Positions 33,383-46,873 of a DNA stretch of 60,922 nucleotides are shown here, piece after piece. The stretch spans positions 1 through 60,922 of the forward strand of contig CANOCK010000002.1 in assembly GCA_947564525.1 (NCBI GenBank). The letters run 5' to 3'. The notes beneath the pieces were generated by a model. That model had not been told where the DNA came from and did no database searches. It saw only the letters and a program-made list of their open reading frames with translations. Within the stretch, counting starts at the first letter, position 1. Every line of letters begins with the position of its first letter. The DNA is from an uncultured bacterium (GTDB lineage Bacteria > Actinomycetota > Coriobacteriia > Coriobacteriales > Eggerthellaceae). The position numbers and the translations under genes were made by a program.

Positions 33383-34687
33383 TCACGCTCCCAGACTGCA
33401 GATCGGCACTACGTAGACTCCATCCGGGCGCTGGTAGGCCGCCTCTCCTACCCCTGTCAAGACGCACAGGAAGCTCGGCGGTACCATCCTCGACGCCTTG
33501 GATTCGAGCAGCTTGCCCTGCATCCGCAGCAGGGTCCTTGCCGCCTCATCGACCTTCGCTTGGCTCAGCTTCACCTCGAACGCCCCCCATCGCCCATCGG
33601 CCCGTTCGACCACCGCATCAACTTCGAGCCCCGAATCGTCACGGTAGTAGCGCAAGGGGGTGCTCGCTGCGTCAGGAAGGGCGCGCGCGTAGACGTCCAG
33701 GTCGCGCATGCAGAGGTTCTCGAAGGCGAGCCCGAAGGTCTGCCAGTCCATCAAGAGCGAGGCTGGGGACATCCCCATGAGCCCGACCGCGATGGACGGG
33801 TCGGCGAAGTACCGCTTGGGCTTCGTCCTCATCCGCTTCGGAGAGCGCGAGGCGGGAACCCACCCCGGCACCTCGTCCACCATGTAGAGCCGCCCCAGGA
33901 GGGCTACGAGCTCGGAGACCTGCCGCAGCTGGCCGTCGGGCACCTTCTCGCCCTCCCCCAAGGCGAAGGCGTCTCGCGCGAGGGTCAGGTTCGTCGAGGA
34001 CTGCCCCAGGTTGCGGGCAAGGGAAACGGCGACGCGCTGAGCCAGCGAGGAGTCCCCGCCAAGTCGCGGCACGCTCTTCTCGAATATGGAAGCCAGGTAC
34101 TCCCGCACGACCACCTGGGCATCCTCCGGAGCTGCCATCTGCTGCTCAGGCCATCCGCCACGGCATACCAGCTTGGCGATCTGCTCGATGCCGCCCTCGC
34201 ATTGGGTCGGGGCGAAGGCGCCGTCGAAGAGGGCCGCGAGGCTCACGAAGCCAGAGGAGTCGCCCGATTCCTGGAGCGTCATGGGATGCATGCGGATGCG
34301 CCCTATGCGACCGGCGCCGCTGTGGCTCACGGCGTCATCCGAAGGCGTGGAAGAGCCGGTCAGCAGCCAGAGGCCCTTCTCGCCAGCGGCGCCGTCGACC
34401 GCATGGCGGACGGTGTCCCAGATGGCAGGGACTCGCTGCCATTCGTCGATGACGTGGGGAGGCTCTCCTATGAGCGCATAGCCTGGGTCGGCCGTAGCCA
34501 CTTCGAGGTTGCTTCCCCGGTCGACGTAGGTGACGCTCCGACCGTGGGCGAGCGACGACCAAGTCTTGCCGCACCATTTGGTGCCCGATACCTCCACCGC
34601 TCCGAACAGCCGGAGGTACCGCTCTATCTGAGCGTCTACGATGCGCGGCTTGTAAGTTGAGGGTCGCAAGGTTCCTTCGTCAACCAT
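33383..34687 (-). CDS. AAA ATPase with DUF4143 domain (copy 2)
   Basis: 434 residues, same family as the gene at 27852 but well diverged. Walker A is GTKWCGKTWSS, Walker B HVIDEWQRVP, sensor WLLTGSSTPS, then KLVCRGGWPEQQ, and C-terminal DDSGLEVDAVVERADGRW with AFEVKLSQAKVDE. The ATG at 34687 follows AGGAGGAGCG. A four-unit 23-bp array begins 35 bp upstream, and direct copies of a second array flank the gene on both sides. The function is unresolved; hypotheses include a regulator or defence-type switch acting at the arrays. Confidence 0.88.
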   Translation of the reverse strand: MVDEGTLRPSTYKPRIVDAQIERYLRLFGAVEVSGTKWCGKTWSSLAHGRSVTYVDRGSNLEVATADPGYALIGEPPHVIDEWQRVPAIWDTVRHAVDGAAGEKGLWLLTGSSTPSDDAVSHSGAGRIGRIRMHPMTLQESGDSSGFVSLAALFDGAFAPTQCEGGIEQIAKLVCRGGWPEQQMAAPEDAQVVVREYLASIFEKSVPRLGGDSSLAQRVAVSLARNLGQSSTNLTLARDAFALGEGEKVPDGQLRQVSELVALLGRLYMVDEVPGWVPASRSPKRMRTKPKRYFADPSIAVGLMGMSPASLLMDWQTFGLAFENLCMRDLDVYARALPDAASTPLRYYRDDSGLEVDAVVERADGRWGAFEVKLSQAKVDEAARTLLRMQGKLLESKASRMVPPSFLCVLTGVGEAAYQRPDGVYVVPICSLGA

Positions 34688-34721
34688 CGCTCCTCCTAGG
34701 AGAGGACTCTATCTGGTGTTT

Positions 34722-34813
34722 CCAGAAAAACGAATCAAAACATACCAGAAAAACGAATGATTTGACACCAGGAATCCGAATGAATTTCCCCATAAAAGCG
34801 AACGATGGCTTGC
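34722..34813 (-). repeat. Four 23-bp repeats directly upstream of ATPase 2
   Basis: Units start at 34722, 34745, 34768 and 34791. The first two begin CCAGAAAAACGAAT, the third CCAGGAATCCGAAT and the fourth CATAAAAGCGAA. Period, unit number and distance to the start codon (35 bp) mirror the array of ATPase 1, but the sequence is unrelated. Confidence 0.85.
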
Positions 34814-34842
34814 CGGGTTGATGGCTCGCTGGCTGCTCGCTC

Positions 34843-34934
34843 CTTGAGAAATGCGACCCGAAAGACTTGAGAAACGCATCCTGAAACGCTTGAAAAATAG
34901 GAGTTGAAATCCTTGAAAAACAGGAGTTGGGCTC
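34843..34934. repeat. Second 23-bp array upstream of ATPase 2
   Basis: Four units start with CTTGA(G/A)AAA at 34843, 34866, 34889 and 34912. The first three correspond one-to-one with 33308-33376 beyond the other end of the gene. Confidence 0.9.
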
Positions 34935-34973
34935 CTCGGGGCTTGCAGTTGTCGGCACGCCGCCCTGACGGCA

Positions 34974-35010
34974 GCAGAGCCGGGGCGCCCTCCCGGCACC
35001 CCGGCTCTGC
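34974..35010 (-). terminator. Hairpin after gyrA
   Basis: Twelve-base perfect arms GCAGAGCCGGGG/CCCCGGCTCTGC with a 13-base loop, 75 bases beyond the gyrA stop codon. No T-run. Confidence 0.65.
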
Positions 35011-35084
35011 CATCCGCTCCCTGCTTCTTCCCCAGCGGGGCGCCACCGACCCCGAGGGCCGGCAGCCACAGGCGCAGGCGCGCC

Positions 35085-37832
<2,748 letters not shown>

Positions 37833-38074
37833 GTATCTGCCCTTCTGTGCTCGTCTCGTAATCTGTCTCGTGGTCGCAGGTTGACATCAGCCTCCTCGCC
37901 TTCCTCGCGCAAGGGGCTCGCCCAACGCGCCCGAAGGCCGCTTCGGCCTTTCGCGTGCTGCTCCGCGGCGCGCTCGCAAAGCGAGTTCCGCAGGGGCAGG
38001 CCGCTCGGCGGCTCGTCCTGCCAAGCGCCCCGCGGACTGTCTGGCCGACTGGGCGCTCGCCGGAGCTGCAACAG

Positions 38075-40030
<1,956 letters not shown>

Positions 40031-40231
40031 TTACGTTCGGACAAAAGACGCGCCCTTGGGCTAAGGGCGCTGAAGCTGACATTTTACCATACAGGGATTC
40101 GTGTTTTTGCCACTAGAGCGTCAAATCGGCTCATTTGAGGCGATTTGAGACCTTAGCTTGCATCTACCTAGGGAGGGGTAGGGGAAAAGGCGATGAGGAA
40201 GCTTCAGGCCTGCCTTGCCCGACCAGGAAGA

Positions 40232-40369
40232 CAGATTATTTTCGTTTGTGCATTACCTGAAAGCCCTCTCAGAGCGTTCCATAACATTCTATCGATGGAT
40301 AATAGGCCTTAAAGTTCAATCCGGGCTTCGACGGCCCACTCCGAGAAATGCACAATCGAAAATAAGTTG
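40232..40369. repeat. 138-bp element with terminal inverted repeats, copy B
   Basis: Left end CAGATTATTTTCGTTTGTGC, right end complement CAACTTATTTTCGATTGTGC. It has the same length and internal AAGTTCAAT offset as copy A at 2636-2773, and ACTCCGAG.AATGCAC precedes the right end in both. It lies in the 563-base gap between recF and gyrB, where no other gene is visible. Confidence 0.75.
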
Positions 40370-40581
40370 CAGAATGTAGAAAAAGGGGTGCGGACCAACG
40401 CAAAAAGCATGCGCGCTGCGGTCCCAGCATCCAACTTGATTCGGCTCTGCAGTCCATGCTCTACAAGCATGCGGCCCATGCGGGCCCTGCCAGCATGCGC
40501 GGCTGGAGCACCGCAAGCTGCCCGTCGCAGGCCCGCACGCCCATGAGCCGCAGCGGCGCAGAAAGCCCCCGACCCGATTCA

Positions 40582-41766
40582 TTACAGGGGCAGGCGCACC
40601 ACCCGGGCCTCTTCCAGCATGGCGCCGTCGAAGTAGTCCAGGTTCGCCGTGGTGATGAGGGCCTGAGCGCCATGGGCCAGGTAATCCACGAGGGCTTGGC
40701 GCCGACGGCCGTCCAGCTCGCTCATCACGTCGTCGAGCAGCAGCACCGGGAAGGTGCCGAGCATGTCCTCGATCACCTCGGCCTCCGCCAGCTTCCATGC
40801 CAAGACGATGGAACGCTGCTGGCCCTGGCTGCCGTAGAGCTGAGAGGCCAGCCCGTCCAGCTCGAAGCCGATGGCGTCGGCCTGGGGCCCTACCAGGGCC
40901 CGTCCGCGTGCCCGCTCCTCGGGACGCCGGGTGGCGACCTGCCGGTAGAGCGCCTCGGCAGCCTCCTCGCGGGTGAAGGACGGCGCGAATCCTGTGGCGG
41001 CTGCCGGGGCACGCCCAACAGCAGAAGCCCCTTCCGGGGACAGGGCATCGGCTGAAGGGAAGGCTGCTCCCGCGCCTGAGCCCTCAGCCAACCATGACGG
41101 CGCGAACCAGGGCCGCAGCTCCTCAGCACCGTGGGAGATGCGCTGGTAGGCCCGAACCATGGCCGCGGCCAGCTTCTCGAACAGGGCCGCGCGGTAGCAG
41201 GTGAGCTGCGCGCCCACCCGCACCACCATCTCGTCGATGCTCTCCAGCAGCGCTTCGGAAGCCTGCTCCTTGAGCAGGCGGTTCTTGTGGCGCAGCACCT
41301 TGTCGTAGTCCTTGCGGATGAGGTAGTAGTTCTTGTTCAGCTGCGCGCCCAGGGCGTCCAGGGCACGGCGGCGGTTCCCTTGCGGCCCCTTCACCAGGTC
41401 CAGGTCATCCGGGGTGAAGGTCACCGAGGGCAGCAGCCCCTTCAGGTCGGCCGGGCGCTTGGCTTTGCCATTCAGCTGGTAGCGCCGCCCCTCCTCGATG
41501 GATAGGCTCAGCTCCACCAGGCGGTTTCCGTCTGTCGCCGAAAGTCCGATCCGCGCTGCAGAGGCCCCATGGCGCACTAGCTGGGCCGAAGGCGCATGGC
41601 GAAACGTCGTCTGGGCGGTCAGCAGCTGGACGGCCTCGACGACATTGGTCTTCCCGGCAGCATTGGGCCCGACGAGCACCGTCAGCGGCCCCAAATCATG
41701 GAGCTCGCCCTGCTCGTAGCTGCGGAACCGCCGCAGGAACAGGTCGGTGATGCGCAGGGGCTCCAC
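40582..41766 (-). CDS. recF: DNA replication and repair protein RecF
   Basis: 394 residues. This SMC-like ATPase loads RecA at gaps with RecO and RecR. It has Walker A VLVGPNAAGKTNVVEAVQLL, the signature LYGSQGQQRSIVLAWKLAE and Walker B PVLLLDDVMSELD. An Ala/Pro-rich insert lies at about residues 248-275 in the coiled-coil part. The start is GTG at 41766, 12 bases after the dnaN stop, so the two are co-transcribed. Confidence 0.95.
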   Translation of the reverse strand: MEPLRITDLFLRRFRSYEQGELHDLGPLTVLVGPNAAGKTNVVEAVQLLTAQTTFRHAPSAQLVRHGASAARIGLSATDGNRLVELSLSIEEGRRYQLNGKAKRPADLKGLLPSVTFTPDDLDLVKGPQGNRRRALDALGAQLNKNYYLIRKDYDKVLRHKNRLLKEQASEALLESIDEMVVRVGAQLTCYRAALFEKLAAAMVRAYQRISHGAEELRPWFAPSWLAEGSGAGAAFPSADALSPEGASAVGRAPAAATGFAPSFTREEAAEALYRQVATRRPEERARGRALVGPQADAIGFELDGLASQLYGSQGQQRSIVLAWKLAEAEVIEDMLGTFPVLLLDDVMSELDGRRRQALVDYLAHGAQALITTANLDYFDGAMLEEARVVRLPL

Positions 41767-41778
41767 CGTCGCGAGCCC

Positions 41779-42897
41779 CTAGAAGTGGGTGGGCATCAGC
41801 AGGTACAAGTAGCTCTCTGGCCCTTCCTCACGGAAGATGCCCGGCTTGAGCGGCGCCTGCACCTCGATGGTCACTGTGTCGCCACGCACGGCGGACAGCC
41901 CGTCGAGCACGTATTGGCAGCTGAAGCGAATCTCCATGTCCTCGCCCTCGATGGTGCCGCCCACGGTCTCCTGGGCCGAGCCGACGTCCTGCTGGGACGA
42001 GGCCAGCTGCATGGTCTGGGACGGCCCGTTGAAGCTCATGGCCACGGAGTGGGCGCCCGCGCCGGTGGCGGACTTGGCCGAGCCGACGATGGACACGCGC
42101 TTCACCGCGGCGGCCACGCGATCCACCTCGAAGGTGGCCTTGGTGGCGCACACGTCAGGCAACAGCTGCTTGTAGTTGGGGAAGTTCCCCTCTATGCGAC
42201 GGTTGATGAACACCGTGTCGTTGCAGGTGATCATGATCTGGTTCTCGGCCAGGGCCAGCTGGACGGGGGACTCCGTCTTGGGCATGGTGGCTATCTCAGC
42301 CAGGGTAGTGCCGGCGATGACCGCCTGGAAGTCGTCGGCCCCAGCATCCTCCAGGGAGGTCTCGGCAATGGCCAGGCGGAAGGAGTCCGTAGCCACCATG
42401 CGCAGGCGCCCCTCCTCGAAGGTGATGAGGACGCCGGTGAGGATGGCGCGGCTCTCGTCCTTGGACACCACGCGGGCCACGCGCTTGACCATGGAGGAGA
42501 ACACCCCGAAGGGCATGGATATGGTCTGCTCGGGCTCCACCTCGGGGAATGCCGGGAAGTCCTGGGCACTGAGCGTCTTCATGGAGAACGACGAGCTGTC
42601 GCAGGTTATGTTCAGTCCGTCGTCGTCCCCCTCGAAGTGCACGGCGGCGTCCGGCAGGCTGCGCACGATGTCGGAGCAGAGCTTGCCCGGCACGACGGTG
42701 CTTCCGGGCTCCTCGATGAGGGCGGCGCAGGAGAACTTGATGGACACCTCCAGGTCAGTGGCCTGGAGCACCAGCAGGTCGCCCTCGGCCGACATCAGGA
42801 TGCCTGACAAGACCGGCAAGGTGGAGCGGTTGGAGATGCCCTTCATGACGATGGAGAGGGCGTTGGCCAGCTCGGCCTGGTTGATGCTGAACTTCAT
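41779..42897 (-). CDS. dnaN: DNA polymerase III beta subunit (sliding clamp)
   Basis: 372 residues, the usual size, with three clamp domains. It begins MKFSINQAELANALSIVMKG and contains LPVLSGILMSAEGDLLVLQATDLEVSI, RMVATDSFRLAI and the C-terminal YLYLLMPTHF that ends clamps. ATG at 42897 follows GGGAGG at 10 bases. It leads the leftward dnaN-recF run from the presumed origin. Confidence 0.97.
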   Translation of the reverse strand: MKFSINQAELANALSIVMKGISNRSTLPVLSGILMSAEGDLLVLQATDLEVSIKFSCAALIEEPGSTVVPGKLCSDIVRSLPDAAVHFEGDDDGLNITCDSSSFSMKTLSAQDFPAFPEVEPEQTISMPFGVFSSMVKRVARVVSKDESRAILTGVLITFEEGRLRMVATDSFRLAIAETSLEDAGADDFQAVIAGTTLAEIATMPKTESPVQLALAENQIMITCNDTVFINRRIEGNFPNYKQLLPDVCATKATFEVDRVAAAVKRVSIVGSAKSATGAGAHSVAMSFNGPSQTMQLASSQQDVGSAQETVGGTIEGEDMEIRFSCQYVLDGLSAVRGDTVTIEVQAPLKPGIFREEGPESYLYLLMPTHF

Positions 42898-43720
42898 AGG
42901 TGACGTGCCTCCCGGGTACGAGGAAAGGTTCCCCACGCATTATACAAGCGCGAAGGCAGCTCCCGGCCGTCGCCAAGGGCCCCTTCGGCCGGGGCCCGCG
43001 AGGCGGCGGCTCCGATCCCACGATGCGCGCCAGCGCTGTGGAACCGGGAGCGCGAAGGGTGAATTCAAAGTTCAGAACCCTTCGGAATTCCTGAATGAGA
43101 GAAGCTGGCCGAGACTGCTTAGCACTGAATCGCCGAAAGTTTTCGACAACTTTATTCAGAGGCGCTGTGGAAAATGTCGATAACTTGGCCAGAAGGGCCC
43201 CTTTCGGTCGAATCCTCCCGAGAAACCCCCGTACCACGCCTTGGGTGGGCCGGGGAACACGGTCGAATACTGAAGGCGCCCTTCGAGAGGCCTTTTCCTT
43301 GACAAGAGCTCTAACTGGGATTTTATTTATCCTTTTCCGGAATCGTTCGTTTGTTCGTGAGCATGGGCCCTTTAATCATCCCTTCGGGGTTCATCCTGGA
43401 GAGAGAGCAAGTCCAACCAGGCAAAACCCTCAGCGCCTCAAAAGTCAAGGAGAAAAGGGCCTGTTTCCAACATTTCGAATCTCTCTTTTCAAAAGTCTGA
43501 ATCCAACCATTCATGGTTTTCGACATTCTTTGAATAAAATGTTCAAAACCTTGGAAACCGCCATTTCAACTTCGCTTTCTGGATTCATGAACCTGACCCT
43601 GCGAATTCATGGGTTTATTGAATCTCCTGATGGAAACCCTTACTATAGCCTAGGATGTTTCCTGAATGTTGAATTTCTCTGAATAACCCTGAAGGCGCTT
43701 CATGAAAAAGGTTGAATGAC
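42898..43720. other. Gene-free region between dnaN and the HATPase gene; candidate origin part
   Basis: About 820 bases without a gene, AT-richer than the flanks. They include three adjacent DnaA-box-like sites (43141-43183) and many short CTGAAT/ATTCAA repeats towards the right end. Divergent transcription of dnaN and the rightward genes fits an origin or a shared promoter region. Confidence 0.55.
43141..43183 (-). other. Cluster of three DnaA-box-like 9-mers
   Basis: On the minus strand: TTGTCGAAA (43141-43149), TTTTCCACA (43166-43174) and TTATCGACA (43175-43183). The last two are abutting and each differs from TTATCCACA by one base. Confidence 0.55.
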
Positions 43721-44551
43721 ATGGCCACGCCGAACGACCAGCCCTCGGCTCCCAGCGGCGAAGCGCCCCCCGCGGCGGACTACTCGTTCGTGAGCGCCCC
43801 CGCGCGCGTGGCCGTCTACGACGACCTGCGCAGCGCACCGCGCATCATCATGGTCGAGCCCGCCACCACCGCCGAGTTCATCGAGAAGCTCACCACCACC
43901 GTCTACGAGCAGGCGCGCCTGCTGGGCGGCGGGGTGCCCTACACCGTGGTGCGCGAGGTGTCCGAGAACTTCATCCATGCCGCCTTCCGTGAGGTGGTGG
44001 TCTCCATCCTCGACGGAGGCAACACCATCCGCTTCGCCGACCAGGGACCGGGCATCGACCAGAAGGACAAGGCCCAGCTGCCGGGTTTCTCCTCGGCCAT
44101 CGAGCCCATGAAGCCCTACATTCGCGGCGTCGGGTCGGGGCTGCCCATCGTCAAGGAGTACCTCGGCGGGTCCCAGGGGCATCTCACTATCGAGGACAAC
44201 CTGAAGGCCGGCTCCGTGATCACCATCAGCCTGGGCTCCCCGAAGCCCACTCCTCACGACCAGGCCCAGGCCATCCTCGGCCCCACGGCCGAGGCCTACG
44301 CCGCGCTGGACCAGGCCCATGCCCAAGCCATCGTCGCGCCGCTGTCCGCACGGGAGCGCAGCTTCCTCGGGCTGCTGCTCAACGCCGACAGCCTGAGCGT
44401 CACGGAGCTCAGCCAGATGACCGACACCGCCATGTCGTCCACCCATGCCGCGCTCAAGAAGCTGCAGGAGGCGGGGCTCGTGGAGACCACCAGCGGGAAG
44501 AAGCGGCGGCTGACGCCGCTGGGGCGCCAAGGGGCAGCGGCGCTGAGTTGA
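43721..44551 (+). CDS. GHKL (histidine-kinase-like) ATPase with C-terminal winged helix
   Basis: About 276 residues. The GHKL ATP-binding fold (about 35-170) shows the N box VREVSENFIHA, the G1 box FADQGPGID and the G2 box GVGSGLPIVKEYLGG, as in anti-sigma kinases and the catalytic half of histidine kinases, but with no dimerisation or receiver domain. A MarR-like winged helix follows (LSVTELSQMTDTAMSSTHAALKKL, then ETTSGKKRRLTPLG). The ATG at 43721 has AAAAAGG at 9 bases. A TTG three codons earlier is less likely. Its place between dnaN and dnaA suggests a link to replication or sporulation-like switching, but that is inference. Two hairpins follow the stop. Confidence 0.8.
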   Translation: MATPNDQPSAPSGEAPPAADYSFVSAPARVAVYDDLRSAPRIIMVEPATTAEFIEKLTTTVYEQARLLGGGVPYTVVREVSENFIHAAFREVVVSILDGGNTIRFADQGPGIDQKDKAQLPGFSSAIEPMKPYIRGVGSGLPIVKEYLGGSQGHLTIEDNLKAGSVITISLGSPKPTPHDQAQAILGPTAEAYAALDQAHAQAIVAPLSARERSFLGLLLNADSLSVTELSQMTDTAMSSTHAALKKLQEAGLVETTSGKKRRLTPLGRQGAAALS

Positions 44552-44585
44552 CCCGCCCAGCACCCCTAACGGGGCGCTGGGCGGG
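44552..44585 (+). terminator. Hairpin after the GHKL gene
   Basis: CCCGCCCAGC/GCTGGGCGGG plus CCCC/GGGG across one mismatch, loop TAAC. It starts at the base after the stop codon. Confidence 0.7.
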
Positions 44586-44597
44586 CGGCGCGACGTC

Positions 44598-44625
44598 CCG
44601 ACAGCGCCCTCCATGGCGCTGTCGG
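44598..44625 (+). terminator. Second hairpin before dnaA
   Basis: Eleven-base perfect arms CCGACAGCGCC/GGCGCTGTCGG with a 6-base loop. A possible dnaA -10 TACAAT lies at 44738-44743, with no clear -35. Confidence 0.6.
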
Positions 44626-44813
44626 AGCAAGCCGCTCGGTCAGGCGGCGGCCCTCCGAGGCCGCACCACCAGGCCAAGGCCCTCCCCGGCCGCTCGACCC
44701 TCCCGGGCAGAGCCTCCCGCTCCTGGCGCTTTTTTATTACAATGGCCTGATACCGACCGTCCCGCCGCGCCCGCCCATGGGCGCGGCTCCCGAAGCCTGC
44801 GAAGGAACCGCCC

Positions 44814-46517
44814 ATGGACAGCGACATGCTCGCCGACAACTGGAACAAGGTCTGCGCCGCCGTCGCCTCCTCGGGCATGGTGGACGCCTCCCAGGTGAAC
44901 GCCTTCTTCTCCCGCCTGGAACCCCAGGCCATGAGCGAGGGCTTCCTCATGCTCACGGCGGACAACGACTTCATCAAGTCCTGGGTGGAGCAGCACTACC
45001 TGGCCATCATTAAGCAGACCCTGGACGACATGTACCAGGTGCCCTTCACCGTGGTGGTCGAGGTGGACCCGCGTGGGGCTGCCGCCCCCGCGGCCCAGGC
45101 TCCCATGGCGAGCCCTGCCGCGCAGCCCGAGCCCGTCCCCGCGCCGTCCCCAGAGGCCGGCGCGACCAACCCCTTTCCAGCCGCCACGCCGGCGCCCTCC
45201 ATGGCGCCGGCTCCCGAGCCTGCCCTTCCCGTCGCCGCAGCCCACCAGGCCGACCCGGCCTTCGGCGCGCCGACATCCCTGCAGCAGGCCGCTGGGACAA
45301 GCGGGGCCGGCGCGGGGGCCTTTCCCGTAACAGCCACCACCGCCCCTGCGGGCGCGCCCATGGCGCCCGCAGGGGGCCAGCCCTCCCCCGGCTCTCAGCC
45401 TCCCGGCGCCTCCATGACGGCGCCGGACCTGGCCCTGAATGGTCAAGACCCGGGGGCCACGGGCATGGCCTCCTCCCTCACCTTCGAGAACTACGTCATC
45501 GGAGAGTCCAACAAGATGGCCTACTCCCTAGCGGTGGAGGTGGCCGAGATCCCCGGGAGGCCCTTCCTCAACCCTCTGTTCATCTACGGCAAGAGCGGGT
45601 TGGGCAAGACCCATCTCATGAGGGCCATCCAGAACTACATCTGCGCGACCCAACCCCATCTCAAGACCATCTACGTCGACTCAGCCGAGCTGGTCAACGA
45701 CTACATGGACGCCGTAGGCGCCCATGACAAGGAGAAGGGCAGCTACAAGAAGTTCAAGCGCCACTACGAGGAGGCCGACGTCCTCCTTATCGACGACATC
45801 GAGTTCCTCCAGAACAAGAAGGAGACGCTCAACATCGTCTTCCAGATATTCAACCAGCTCATCGCCCAAGGACGCCAGATCGTCCTCTCGGCCGACCGCG
45901 CCCCGAAGAACATCGACATCGACGAGCGCTACCACTCCCGCTTCAACAACGGGGCCACCATCGACATCCAGCCGCCCGAGATCGAGACCAAGCTCGGCAT
46001 CGTCAAGAGCTTCGTCGGCGAGTACCGGCGCAACGGGGACCTTGGCGATGTGGCCATCCCCGAGGACATCCAAATCTACATCGCCGAAAACTCCAGCTCC
46101 AACATCCGCGAGCTCAAGAGCGCCATCATCAAGGTCATCTCCCACATAAAGTTCTTCGAGCCCCACAGCCTCACCGTCGACGACGTGCGCGCTCTGCTCA
46201 AGGACCACTTCTCCGGCGGAGCGACGAAGAACCTCACCATCAAGGACATCCAGAAGGTGGTGCGCGAGTTCTTCAAGGTCAGCCAGGAGGACCTGATCAG
46301 CGACAAGCGCTCGCGCCACATCGTCTACGCGCGCGACATCGCCATCTACCTCTGCCGCCAGCTGCTCGACGTGCCCTACGCCACCATCGGCGAGCAGTTC
46401 GACCGCAACCACTCCACCATCCTCTACTCCTTCGAGAAGATAGAGAAGAAGATGCAGTCCGACCGGGGGATGCAAGAGGAGCTCGAAGAGCTGAAGCACC
46501 TCATTCGGGAGAGCTGA
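44814..46517 (+). CDS. dnaA: Chromosomal replication initiator DnaA
   Basis: 567 residues. Domain I (about 1-90) is followed by an unusually long Ala/Pro-rich disordered domain II (about 90-215). Domain III is AAA+ with Walker A GKSGLGKTHLMRA, Walker B VLLIDDIEFLQNK and sensor ILSADRAPKNI. Domain IV binds DnaA boxes: VSQEDLISDKRSRHIVYARD, then FDRNHSTILYSFEKI in place of the more common RDHTTV signature. It reads away from dnaN, unlike the classical dnaA-dnaN operon. ATG follows GAAGGAACC. Confidence 0.98.
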   Translation: MDSDMLADNWNKVCAAVASSGMVDASQVNAFFSRLEPQAMSEGFLMLTADNDFIKSWVEQHYLAIIKQTLDDMYQVPFTVVVEVDPRGAAAPAAQAPMASPAAQPEPVPAPSPEAGATNPFPAATPAPSMAPAPEPALPVAAAHQADPAFGAPTSLQQAAGTSGAGAGAFPVTATTAPAGAPMAPAGGQPSPGSQPPGASMTAPDLALNGQDPGATGMASSLTFENYVIGESNKMAYSLAVEVAEIPGRPFLNPLFIYGKSGLGKTHLMRAIQNYICATQPHLKTIYVDSAELVNDYMDAVGAHDKEKGSYKKFKRHYEEADVLLIDDIEFLQNKKETLNIVFQIFNQLIAQGRQIVLSADRAPKNIDIDERYHSRFNNGATIDIQPPEIETKLGIVKSFVGEYRRNGDLGDVAIPEDIQIYIAENSSSNIRELKSAIIKVISHIKFFEPHSLTVDDVRALLKDHFSGGATKNLTIKDIQKVVREFFKVSQEDLISDKRSRHIVYARDIAIYLCRQLLDVPYATIGEQFDRNHSTILYSFEKIEKKMQSDRGMQEELEELKHLIRES

Positions 46518-46806
46518 GCGTGCCGCGGTGCCCTTCGACAACCGGTGAGGGGCCCGTCGATAACAGGACCCTGATAAAAAACCCGTGCTTTCGCTGTCAA
46601 AGGGAAGGAGCGGTTATCCACCGTTCCCTGACGGCGCCAGCAAGGCTCTCACGTGGGGATACCCTTGCTTCTCCTCCTTTCGACCGTGCTTATTACTATT
46701 ATTCTCCTAAATACCTTCTCTCTTTTATAGTAAGAAGGGCCGTGGACAACCTCCGATGAGCTTCGGGCGCGATGCCTCTGCCCCGCTCCGGCTGGGAAAG
46801 TGGTGA
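46518..46806. other. dnaA-rpmH intergenic region, candidate oriC
   Basis: Holds TTATCCACC (46614-46622) and, on the minus strand, TTGTCCACG (46741-46749), each one base off TTATCCACA or TTGTCCACA. Between them lies an AT-rich stretch (about 46675-46735) that could unwind. TGATAAAAAACCC lies at 46572. No gene is visible. The rpmH-dnaA gap is a classical bacterial oriC location. Confidence 0.6.
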
Positions 46807-46834
46807 TTGACACCCCCTGCCTTTGGGCTATAAT
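46807..46834 (+). promoter_or_regulatory. Promoter of rpmH
   Basis: TTGACA (46807-46812) and TATAAT (46829-46834), both consensus, spacer 16. Confidence 0.85.
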
Positions 46835-46873
46835 TTCAAAGCTAACGCTCGTTTCCTCAGAAGGGACAGGATT

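Noticed and set aside
41596-42807. 403-codon plus-strand frame opposite dnaN
   Set aside because: Antisense shadow of dnaN, which is complete and canonical.
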